Program-made: the position numbers and the translations under genes | Notes under the pieces: generated by a model | What the model was told of the DNA's origin: nothing | Databases searched by the model: none | The model's input: only the letters and a program-made list of their open reading frames with translations | From: Oleiagrimonas citrea | Lineage (GTDB): Bacteria > Pseudomonadota > Gammaproteobacteria > Xanthomonadales > Rhodanobacteraceae | DNA length: 64,000 bases | Assembly (NCBI RefSeq): GCF_012395255.1 | Contig: NZ_JAAZQD010000004.1 | Span: forward strand, 372,001 to 436,000 | Reading direction: 5' to 3' | In this document: positions 33,377 through 41,552 of the stretch, in pieces | Layout: each line of letters opens with the position of its first letter | Numbering within the stretch: the first letter of the stretch is position 1

Positions 33377-36043
33377 TCAGGCGCTGCGATGGGCGACCCA
33401 GGCGCCGGCCAGCGCGGATACATAGGGTATCGCCTGCGCACCCAGAATGATCATCCACAGCGTGCCTTCGAGGTAGGTGCTGCCGAAGGCGAACGCCATG
33501 CCGCCGATGGCCAGCGCCAGCGCGATGGCCATCAGACCTTCCTCGCGCACCGGCGCGAACGCGGCGAAGCTCGATTCGCCCAGGCGGCGACTCTTGGCGG
33601 TGACCACGAAGGCCGTCTTCTTGCGGGTCAGTCCGTGCATGATGCCGCGCGCGATGGCGTGCGACAGACCCATGCTGGCGACCGAGGCGGTCAGCGTGTC
33701 GCGCCAGCCGCAGGGTACGCGGGCACGGTACAGCACGATGCCGAACACCGCCTTGGCGATGAAGAAGCCGATCACCGGGATCAGGAACAGCTGCATCGGC
33801 AGGCTGAAGTACTGCGGCAGGCCGATCATGCCGGCGGTCCAGAATAGCGCCATCATCGTGAATATGAAGTGCAGCGCGTCGGCGAACCAGCTGAACCAGC
33901 CGGTGAGGAAGTGGAAGCGCTGGCCGGCGCTGAGCGGGCCCTTGCGCACCAGCCAGTCCCAGCGACCCTTGAGGATCTGCATCGCGCCGAAGGCCCAGCG
34001 GTAGCGCTGGCTCTTGTAGGCCTTGAAATCGGCGGGCGTCAGGCCCTTGCCCATCAGTTCGTCGACGTAGACCAGCTGGTAGCCGGCGTGCATCAGGCGC
34101 AGGCCCAGTTCGGCGTCTTCGCAGATGGTCCATTCCGACCAGCCGCCTGTGCCTTCCAGCGCGCTGCGGCGGACCATGGTCATGGTGCCGTGCTGGATGA
34201 TGGCGTTGCGCTCATTGCGATGGTGCATGCCGATGCGGAAGAAACCGTCGTATTCCCACGCGGTCCAGCGGCGGAAGGTGTTGTCGGCGAAGTCGCGGTG
34301 CGCCTGCGGGCACTGCACCACGGCGACATCGGCATCGTGGAAATGGCCGGTCAGACGCGACAGCCAGTCCGGGCGCACCACGTAGTCGGCGTCGACCACG
34401 GCGACGATCTCGGCGCGGTCGTCGGTTTCCTTCAAGCCGAAATTCAGCGCGCCGGCCTTGAAGCCCGGCCACGGCTCCAGATGGAAGAAGCGGAAGCGCG
34501 GGCCGAGTTTCTCGCAGTAGGCCTCGACCGGCTTCCAGACGTCCGGGTCCTTGGTGTTGTTGTCGATCACCAGCACTTCGTAGTTCTGGTAGTCGAGCGC
34601 GGCCAGCGAGTCCAGTGTGACCTGCACCATCTCCGGCGGCTCGTTGTAGCAGGCCAGATGGATCGACACGAACGGCTGCTTCGCCGGCGGGTCCGGTTCG
34701 AGCAGTTCGCCGTGCCGCAGCCAGCCCCGGCGCCACAGTACTTCGGTGAACTCGAAGCCGTTGATCAGCAGGATCGCGATGATGGCGATCTGTGCCGGGA
34801 ACAGCAGCACCAGCATCGCCCAGTCGAACGGACTGAGGTAGAAGTTGAAGGGCAGGGTGGCCGCCCACACGATCACGCCGGCCGCCAGCTGCAGCAGCAG
34901 CATGAAGAAGAAGCGCCCAGCCAGCTTGAAACGGCTGTAGCGGCGGCCGAACCAGACCATCGGGATCAGCGCCAGCAGGCTGGCGGCGAGCGCCTTGAAC
35001 GGCCAGCCGGTGTCCTCGGTGACCGGACCCTTGAAGGCGAACTTCGGTTTGCGGTCCGCACCGAACATGCCCCAGTAGGCGCCGGTGCGGCCCTCGCCGA
35101 GCTGTTCCTTCCAGGGCTGGTCGAAGGCTTCCATCACGTAGTACTGGATGTGCCGTTCGCGCGCGACCTGGAACCACTGGCGCAGGAAGATCGCTTCGTT
35201 GGAGACCGACGGGTTGGCGTAATGGAAGCGGTCGCCGTTGGACGGCCAGCCGATCTCGCCGACCACGATCGGCTTGTTCGGGTACATCCGGCGCAGCTCT
35301 TCGTAGCGCTGCAGCACATCGCCGATGGCGTCGCGGCGCGGCACGCCTTCCCAGTACGGCAACAGATGCACGGCGATGAAATCGACGTGCTGCACCAGTT
35401 CGGGGTATTTCTCCCAGATGTGCCACGGTTCGGCCACCGACACCGGCTGCCGGATCGCCGCGCGCGCGCGGTCCAGGTATGCCATCAGCCGGTCCGGCTT
35501 GATGTCGTCGCGCAGCAGCACCTCGTTGCCGATCAGCACGCGGGTGATGGTCTTCGGGTAGCGGCGCGCCAGGCTGATGACGGCGCGGATCTCGTCGTCG
35601 TTGTGCACCAGGCGGCGATCAATCCAGGCACCGGCCATGACGTCCAGCCCCTGCTTTTTCGCCAGTCGGTAGATTTCCGGGTTCTGCAGCGCGTCGTAGG
35701 TGCGGATGTGCTGCGTGTAGCGCGACAGCAGCTTCAGATCGCCGGCGATGTCCTTGTCGCTCGGCTTGTCGTTGTCGAACGGACTCTGATAGCGCTGGAA
35801 CGGACTGTAGGCGAAGCCGCTGATCGGCCCCTGCAGGTCCGTCGGTCCGTTGGGCAGGTTGGCCCACCACCACAGTCCGATGTTGAGCACGGCCAGCACC
35901 AGTGCCATGACCACGGCAGCGAACACGGGATGTCGGCTGTCGTAGGTTCGGGCTTCGGGAGTCAAGGGGAGTCCTGCTGGCGCGTCACGGGCATGGCCGG
36001 GCCCGTCGGTGCGGGGCGAGGGAAACGAGCTTACCCAAGGCAT
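33377..36043 (-). CDS. Bifunctional GH17 / GT2 beta-glucan synthase-transferase
   Basis: The 888-residue membrane protein joins two activities. The N-terminal ~330 residues, after one membrane segment, form a glycosidase family 17-like domain with the two expected catalytic Glu (GNEVLLRD and VVGEIGWPSNG). After a group of membrane segments comes a family 2 processive glycosyltransferase (VVDADY for the D-x-D, TICEDAELG and QRYRW for the D-D-x-x-Q-R-x-R-W set). Several C-terminal membrane segments follow. This is the NdvB/NdvC-like type that makes and branches or cyclises beta-1,3/1,6-glucans in Pseudomonas and rhizobia. The exact product here is inferred. The ATG used lacks a clear ribosome site; a TTG start ~100 bases downstream preceded by AGGA is a possible alternative. 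Confidence 0.9.
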   Translation of the reverse strand: MPWVSSFPSPRTDGPGHARDAPAGLPLTPEARTYDSRHPVFAAVVMALVLAVLNIGLWWWANLPNGPTDLQGPISGFAYSPFQRYQSPFDNDKPSDKDIAGDLKLLSRYTQHIRTYDALQNPEIYRLAKKQGLDVMAGAWIDRRLVHNDDEIRAVISLARRYPKTITRVLIGNEVLLRDDIKPDRLMAYLDRARAAIRQPVSVAEPWHIWEKYPELVQHVDFIAVHLLPYWEGVPRRDAIGDVLQRYEELRRMYPNKPIVVGEIGWPSNGDRFHYANPSVSNEAIFLRQWFQVARERHIQYYVMEAFDQPWKEQLGEGRTGAYWGMFGADRKPKFAFKGPVTEDTGWPFKALAASLLALIPMVWFGRRYSRFKLAGRFFFMLLLQLAAGVIVWAATLPFNFYLSPFDWAMLVLLFPAQIAIIAILLINGFEFTEVLWRRGWLRHGELLEPDPPAKQPFVSIHLACYNEPPEMVQVTLDSLAALDYQNYEVLVIDNNTKDPDVWKPVEAYCEKLGPRFRFFHLEPWPGFKAGALNFGLKETDDRAEIVAVVDADYVVRPDWLSRLTGHFHDADVAVVQCPQAHRDFADNTFRRWTAWEYDGFFRIGMHHRNERNAIIQHGTMTMVRRSALEGTGGWSEWTICEDAELGLRLMHAGYQLVYVDELMGKGLTPADFKAYKSQRYRWAFGAMQILKGRWDWLVRKGPLSAGQRFHFLTGWFSWFADALHFIFTMMALFWTAGMIGLPQYFSLPMQLFLIPVIGFFIAKAVFGIVLYRARVPCGWRDTLTASVASMGLSHAIARGIMHGLTRKKTAFVVTAKSRRLGESSFAAFAPVREEGLMAIALALAIGGMAFAFGSTYLEGTLWMIILGAQAIPYVSALAGAWVAHRSA

Positions 36044-36101
36044 TGCGCCGGCTCAACGCGATGCGGGATCGCGGTCAGGTTGCGCTCAGGCGACGGACAC
36101 G

Positions 36102-36134
36102 CGAACGCCGCGGACCGGAGATCCGCGGCGTTCG
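36102..36134. terminator. Perfect 13-bp GC-rich inverted repeat (possible terminator)
   Basis: Arms CGAACGCCGCGGA and TCCGCGGCGTTCG enclose a 7-nt loop, 26 bases beyond the stop of the HTH gene read on the minus strand. No T-tract follows on either strand. It could stop that transcript or be a repeat or binding site. Confidence 0.55.
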
Positions 36135-36160
36135 AACTAGGGTGCGCCGGGTATGGCAGC

Positions 36161-36571
36161 TTAGGACAGGATGGTGAGCGCCTGACTCATGGAGCTCATC
36201 GCGCCCCAGGCATATTCGTCCATGCCGCCCATGGCGACGGCCATCTGCATGTTGGCGTCGGAGAACAGCTTGCTGACGGCCAGCGCGACGGCGGTCAGGG
36301 AGATGCCCAGACGCGTCGCCATGCGCTTCCAGACCAGGCCGTTGGCCGGGTCGTGCGCCTGATCGGCCTGCGCGCGCAGCAGCCAGGGCATCGGATCCTG
36401 CTCCAGCTTGCGGCACATCGTCTCGATCAGCTTGGGTTCGGCCTGGCTGCCACGGGTGCGCCAGTTGCTGATGGTCTGCGGTTTCACGCCCAGGATCTGT
36501 CCAGCTGCGTGATCGGAACGCACCGTCAGGCGCTCCTTGAAGAGTTCGAAAAGTTCGATCGTCGCGCTCAT
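36161..36571 (-). CDS. Phage-like helix-turn-helix protein with C-terminal membrane segment (DUF3693-like)
   Basis: The 136-residue protein has an N-terminal HTH (about residues 17-42: SDHAAGQILGVKPQTISNWRTRG) of the phage Cro/C1-like type. A middle region WLLRAQADQAHDPANGLVWKR follows, then one hydrophobic segment (LGISLTAVALAVSKLF). This order resembles the DUF3693-like proteins of Xanthomonad phages and prophages, seen here without other phage genes. The HTH would bind DNA while tied to the membrane by the C-terminal segment. A short CAAC-CT-GTTG near-palindrome lies just upstream of its start. It is separated from the GH17-GT2 gene by a hairpin. Confidence 0.65.
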   Translation of the reverse strand: MSATIELFELFKERLTVRSDHAAGQILGVKPQTISNWRTRGSQAEPKLIETMCRKLEQDPMPWLLRAQADQAHDPANGLVWKRMATRLGISLTAVALAVSKLFSDANMQMAVAMGGMDEYAWGAMSSMSQALTILS

Positions 36572-36750
36572 ATCCCCAACCTGTTGATTTTTGGGCCTCG
36601 AGACTATATTGCCTCAATCAGAGGAGTTTGGCGATAGGAACGTTTCGCATTGGCGGAAACGCCTCTCGGCGACCTCTGGCAGGCTCGTTGACGGGCTGCA
36701 GACGTCCGCAACGAACGGCTCGCGCAACGAGTGTTCCGATCCGATGCAAA

Positions 36751-36778
36751 AGAAGGCGCGCCCATGCGGCGCGCCTTC
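36751..36778 (-). terminator. Terminator of dps
   Basis: GAAGGCGCGCC and GGCGCGCCTTC (36752-36762 and 36768-36778) form an 11-bp stem with a 5-nt loop. On the minus strand it is followed by TTTT, placing it 27 bases after the dps stop. The rest of the 233 bases up to the HTH gene hold no ORF. Confidence 0.75.
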
Positions 36779-36804
36779 GGTGCGGGGGACGTAGCGAGCA
36801 GCGG

Positions 36805-37272
36805 TTACTGCAGCAGCGAGCGCAGCATCCATGCGGTCTTCTCGTGGTCCTTGAGGCGGCCGATCACCAGGTCCGCGGTGCCTTCATCGCCGGCCTCCTC
36901 GGCCACCTTCACCGTCTTGCGCGCGGTGGCAGCGGCAACTTCGTGTCCCTCGACCAGCTGCTCGACCATGTCCTGCCATGCCGGCACGCCGGTCTCTTCC
37001 TTGATGGACGTCAGTTTGGCGAACTGCGTGTAGGAACCGGGTGCGACGATGTCCAGTGTGCGGATGCGCTCGGCGACCTCGTCGGCGGCCATCCACAGCG
37101 CGTTGTATTGCTGTTCGAACATCAGATGCAGGCTGTTGAACTGCGGGCCGGTGACGTTCCAGTGGAAGCTGTGGGTCTTCAGGTATAGCGAATAGGTGTC
37201 CGCCAGCAGACGCGAAAGGCTGCCGGCGATCGCCTCGCGATCCTGTTGTGCAATGCCGATATCGATGGCCAT
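36805..37272 (-). CDS. dps: DNA starvation/stationary-phase protection protein (Dps-type ferritin)
   Basis: The 155-residue helical ferritin-like protein assembles into a 12-mer that oxidises Fe(II) with hydrogen peroxide, stores the iron and shields DNA. The ferroxidase residues sit in [39 protein letters not shown] (His and Asp/Glu pattern of the Dps family). It lacks the Lys-rich N-terminal tail of E. coli Dps, so direct DNA binding is uncertain. AAGGAG lies about 7 bases before the ATG, which is the family start; the open frame further upstream has no Dps-like residues. It is divergent from hrpA. Confidence 0.93.
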   Translation of the reverse strand: MAIDIGIAQQDREAIAGSLSRLLADTYSLYLKTHSFHWNVTGPQFNSLHLMFEQQYNALWMAADEVAERIRTLDIVAPGSYTQFAKLTSIKEETGVPAWQDMVEQLVEGHEVAAATARKTVKVAEEAGDEGTADLVIGRLKDHEKTAWMLRSLLQ

Positions 37273-37463
37273 GCGTAGTCTCCTTTGCTGAGGGTTGGAT
37301 GGATGCTCGATCCTAAGGGTGACGCCCTGAATCCGATGTGGCCGACGTCGGACGTCGACGGACAGCGATTCATGAGCGCGTCCCCTGTTGTCTACATAAA
37401 TGGGGGCGAATGCGCCGGGAAGGAAATGGATAGTGCTGATTGCGGCCATAGGGCCGGGCTATC

Positions 37464-40400
37464 ATGTTCGATTCCATGAACACTCCGCTCCCCGACCGTG
37501 ACGACATCCGTGACCTGCCTGCGCTGCGCCAGCGCCTGGGGCAGGTCTGCTCGCGCGACTACGGAAGGCTGCTCGGCCAGTGGCGGCGCCTGAAGCGCGA
37601 GGGTGGCGAGGACGCCGCGAAACGGGCGCGCCTGCACGAGCGCATCGAGGCCTCGGTGGCGCGTCGCGAGGCGCGCGCGGCGACGGTGCCGAAGGTGGGA
37701 CTCGACGCCGCGCTGCCGATCAGCGAGCGCGCCGACGACATCATGACGGCGATCCGCGACCACCAGGTGGTGGTGATCGCCGGCGAGACTGGTTCGGGCA
37801 AGACCACGCAGTTGCCGAAGCTGTGCCTGGCTGCCGGGCGCGGTGCGGCGGGGTTGATCGGCTGCACGCAGCCACGGCGGTTGGCGGCACGTTCCGTGGC
37901 GCGGCGCGTGGCCGAGGAACTGGGCACGCAGATCGGTGAGCAGGTCGGCTTCCAGGTGCGCTTCACCGAACAGGTCAGCGACGACAGCCTGATCAAGTTC
38001 ATGACCGACGGCATCCTGCTGGCCGAGACGCAGCGCGATCCATGGCTGAGCGCCTACGACACGCTTATCATCGACGAAGCGCACGAGCGCAGCCTCAACA
38101 TCGACTTCCTGCTCGGTTACCTGAAGCGGCTGGCGAGGCGGCGGCCGGACCTGAAGATCATCGTCACCTCGGCGACCATCGACACCAAGCGCTTCGCCGA
38201 GCATTTCGACGACGCGCCGGTGATCGAGGTCGAGGGCCGCACCTATCCGGTCGAGGTGCGCTGGCGGCCGCTGGAAGCGCTGTCGGGTTCGTCGGGCGGC
38301 ATCCAGCAGGGCAGCGCCGAGCACATCGCGCGTGTGCTCGACGAACTCAGCGCCGAGGACCCGCGCGGCGACGTGCTGGTGTTCCTGCCCGGCGAGCGCG
38401 AGATCCGCGACGCGCATCTGCTGCTTTCGCGCCGTCAGTACCGCCATACCGAGGTGCTGCCGTTGTACGCGCGCCTGTCGGCGAAGGATCAGGATCGCGT
38501 GTTCCATCCGGGACCGGCGCGGCGCGTGGTGCTGGCGACCAACGTCGCCGAGACCTCACTGACCGTGCCGCGCATCCGCTATGTCATCGACACCGGCACC
38601 GCGCGCGTGAAGCGCTACAGCCAGCGCAGCCAGCTCGAACGCCTGCACGTCGAGCCGATCTCGCGCGCCGCCGCCGATCAGCGCAAGGGCCGCTGCGGAC
38701 GCGTGGGGCCGGGCGTGTGCGTGCGGCTGTATGACGAAACCGATTTCGACGGTCGCCCGCCCTTCACCGATCCGGAGCTGCTGCGTTCGTCGCTGGCCAA
38801 CGTGATCCTGCGCATGCTTAGTCTGAAGCTGGGTGAGGTCGAGGACTTTCCGTTTCTCGAAGCGCCCGAGCCGAGCGCCATCGCGGACGGCTACCGGCGG
38901 CTGGCCGAGCTGTCGGCCATCGACGATGCGCGCACGCTGACGCCCATCGGTCGCGAGCTGGCGCGTCTGCCCATCGACGTGCAGCTGGCGCGCATGCTGG
39001 TCGAAGCGAAGCAGCGCGATACGCTGGATGCCCTGCTGACCGTGGTCGCCTTCCTGAGTGTGCAGGACCCGCGCGAACGCCCCGCCGACGCGCGTGGCCA
39101 GGCCGATGCCGCGCACAAGGTCTTTGCCGATCCGAAATCCGATTTCGTCGGCGTGCTGAATCTGTGGCGCGCGTACACGATGGCGCACGAGGATCTGACC
39201 CAGTCGAAATTGCGCGATTGGTGCCAGAAGCATTTCCTCAGCTACCTGCGCATGCGCGAGTGGCGCGAATTGCATCGGCAGCTGAAGCTGGCGATGGGCG
39301 ATCTGGCGCGTGATGCCGGGAAGCCGGAAGCGTCCTCACGCCGTCGTCGGGGCAAAGCGCCTGCGCGCGCTGAAAAGACCGGGTCGACACAGGCTGCGAA
39401 TTCTGCGCGCGCGCCGCAGCGGCAGGACGACGCGGATACGCTGCCCGCCGAAGCCTACGAGGCCATTCACCGCTGCCTGCTGGCTGGCTTGCCGACCCAG
39501 GTCGCGCACAAGGACGAGAAGGGCGTGTTTCGCGGCACACGCCAGCGCAGCTTCAAGGTCTTTCCGGGCTCGTCGCTGGCGAAGTCGCCGCCGAACTGGC
39601 TGTTCGCGGCGCAGATTCTCGACGTCGGTGGACGCGTGTGGGGCATGCTCTGCGCGCGCGTCGATCCGCGCTGGATCGAGGAGCAGGCCGCGCATCTGAT
39701 TCGCCGCTCGCATAGCGACCCGCATTGGTCGCGCAAGCGCGGCAAGGTGGTGGCGTACGAACAGGTCACGCTGTTCGGTCTGAGTCTGGCCGAGCGGCGC
39801 ATGGTGACGTTCGAGAAGCAGGATCCGGCGCTGGCGCGCGCGATCTTCCTGGAGCAGGCGCTGGCGACCGGCGACATCGACACGCGCGCCGATTTCGTCC
39901 GCGCCAATCAGCGCGTGCTGGAAAAGGCCCACGAACTGGAAGCCAAGCAGCGCCGCGAGGGGCTGCTGAAGTCGCCGCAGGACCTCGCCGTGTTCTTCGA
40001 GGACAAGCTGCCTGCCGATATCGTTTCGCGCAGCACGCTGGAGAAGTGGTACCGCAAGGCGCCGCCAGCGAAGCAGGCCGCGTTGCGCTGGTCGCTCGAC
40101 GACGTGCTCGACGTATCGCCGGACCTGGATGCGCACGCCTTCCCGGCGCGGCTGGAGATCGACGGCCAGCGCTATCGGCTCGAATACCGTTTCGTGCCCG
40201 GCGACGAGGCCGACGGGGTGACACTGCATCTACCGCTGGCGATGCTCAATGCGTTGCCGGCCACGCGCTGTCAGTGGCTGGTGCCGGGCCTGCTGGCTGA
40301 CAAGGTCGCGGCGCTGATCCGCAGCCTGCCGAAGGGCCTGCGCCGCAACTTCGTGCCGGCGCCGGACTTCGCCCGGGCTTTCTGCGAGGCCGAGACGGTC

Positions 40401-41492
40401 GGCGACGAGCCGTTGCATGCTGCCCTGGCGCGGTTCCTCGAACGCACGACCGGCGTGGAGATCGCAGCCGACGCCTTCGCTGGCGCCGAGCTGCCCGCGC
40501 ATTTCGCCATGCGCTTTCGGCTGCACGACGAGCACGGCCGCACGCTGGCGACTTCGCGCAGTCTCGATGCCCTGCGCGCGGAATGGAGCGGCGATGCGCG
40601 CGCTGCGTTCTCGCGTCAGGCCGATGCCGACCTGACCCGCGAGGATGTGGTCAGCTGGGATTTCGACGACCTGCCCGAGCGCGTGCGCTCCGAGGGCGGG
40701 CTGGACGCCTGGCCGGCCCTGGTCGATCAGGGCACCTCGGTGGCGCTGCGTGTCTTCGAGCGCGCGGACGAAGCGCTCGCCGAGCACCGGAGCGGCGTGG
40801 AGCGACTGCTGCGGCTGTCGCTGGCGCCGGCGCTGAAGCAGGCGCGGCGCAAGTTGCCGATCGGTAACACGATCGGTCTGAAGTACGCACCGCTGGGAAG
40901 CCTCGACGGCCTGCGCGAGGATCTGGTCGAGGGCGGCCTGGCCGATCTGCTGGCGGTGCAGATTCTGGATGTGCGTACCCGCGCCGATTTCGACGCGCTG
41001 CAGGACACGCTGGCACGCGGTGTGTTCGCGGCGGCGGTCGAACGTCTGAAGTGCGCCGAGCCGATCATCGAGGCGCAGGCCGAGCTCAAGCCCTGGCTGG
41101 AACCGCCGCTGATGGGGTTCGCCGCGGCCAGCTACGACGATCTGGGCGAGCAGCTCGATGCCCTGCTGCAACCGGGGTTCCTGCGCGAACTGCCGCTGGA
41201 TCGCCTGCGCCAGTTTCCGCGTTACCTGCAGGCCATGCGCCTGCGCGCCGAGCGCCTGCAGCAGGACCCAAAGAAGGATCAGCAGCGCCTGCTGCAGGTG
41301 CTGCCGTACTGGCGCGCCTGGCTGCAGCAGCGGGCAGCCGGCGCGGCGGGCGAGGATCTGGATGCGCTGCGCTGGATGATCGAGGAATTCCGCGTGTCGC
41401 TGTTCGCCCAGGAACTGGGCACGGCGGTCACGGTCTCGCCCAAGCGCATGGTGCGCGCGCTGCACAAGGTCGAGCGCGGCGGCGACGCCTGA
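37464..41492 (+). CDS. hrpA: ATP-dependent RNA helicase HrpA
   Basis: The 1342-residue DEAH-box helicase has the P-loop GETGSGKTTQ, the DEAH box in IIDEAHERSLN, the SAT motif VTSATIDTKRF and motif VI QRKGRCGRVGPG. The HA2/OB-like domain and the long HrpA-specific C-terminal region (DUF3418) follow. E. coli HrpA acts on stalled ribosomes and mRNA. A low-complexity Arg/Ala/Thr stretch lies near residue 620. Two ATG starts four codons apart are possible (37464 or 37476); no ribosome site separates them. Confidence 0.96.
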   Translation: MFDSMNTPLPDRDDIRDLPALRQRLGQVCSRDYGRLLGQWRRLKREGGEDAAKRARLHERIEASVARREARAATVPKVGLDAALPISERADDIMTAIRDHQVVVIAGETGSGKTTQLPKLCLAAGRGAAGLIGCTQPRRLAARSVARRVAEELGTQIGEQVGFQVRFTEQVSDDSLIKFMTDGILLAETQRDPWLSAYDTLIIDEAHERSLNIDFLLGYLKRLARRRPDLKIIVTSATIDTKRFAEHFDDAPVIEVEGRTYPVEVRWRPLEALSGSSGGIQQGSAEHIARVLDELSAEDPRGDVLVFLPGEREIRDAHLLLSRRQYRHTEVLPLYARLSAKDQDRVFHPGPARRVVLATNVAETSLTVPRIRYVIDTGTARVKRYSQRSQLERLHVEPISRAAADQRKGRCGRVGPGVCVRLYDETDFDGRPPFTDPELLRSSLANVILRMLSLKLGEVEDFPFLEAPEPSAIADGYRRLAELSAIDDARTLTPIGRELARLPIDVQLARMLVEAKQRDTLDALLTVVAFLSVQDPRERPADARGQADAAHKVFADPKSDFVGVLNLWRAYTMAHEDLTQSKLRDWCQKHFLSYLRMREWRELHRQLKLAMGDLARDAGKPEASSRRRRGKAPARAEKTGSTQAANSARAPQRQDDADTLPAEAYEAIHRCLLAGLPTQVAHKDEKGVFRGTRQRSFKVFPGSSLAKSPPNWLFAAQILDVGGRVWGMLCARVDPRWIEEQAAHLIRRSHSDPHWSRKRGKVVAYEQVTLFGLSLAERRMVTFEKQDPALARAIFLEQALATGDIDTRADFVRANQRVLEKAHELEAKQRREGLLKSPQDLAVFFEDKLPADIVSRSTLEKWYRKAPPAKQAALRWSLDDVLDVSPDLDAHAFPARLEIDGQRYRLEYRFVPGDEADGVTLHLPLAMLNALPATRCQWLVPGLLADKVAALIRSLPKGLRRNFVPAPDFARAFCEAETVGDEPLHAALARFLERTTGVEIAADAFAGAELPAHFAMRFRLHDEHGRTLATSRSLDALRAEWSGDARAAFSRQADADLTREDVVSWDFDDLPERVRSEGGLDAWPALVDQGTSVALRVFERADEALAEHRSGVERLLRLSLAPALKQARRKLPIGNTIGLKYAPLGSLDGLREDLVEGGLADLLAVQILDVRTRADFDALQDTLARGVFAAAVERLKCAEPIIEAQAELKPWLEPPLMGFAAASYDDLGEQLDALLQPGFLRELPLDRLRQFPRYLQAMRLRAERLQQDPKKDQQRLLQVLPYWRAWLQQRAAGAAGEDLDALRWMIEEFRVSLFAQELGTAVTVSPKRMVRALHKVERGGDA

Positions 41493-41552
41493 GCATGGCG
41501 ATACCACGCGTCGTCATTTCGTCCGCTTCACGCTTCGTACTAGGCTTTTCCC

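Noticed and set aside
33869-36637. A 922-codon plus-strand frame over the GH17-GT2 gene
   Set aside because: The GT2 and GH17 catalytic motifs lie on the minus strand.
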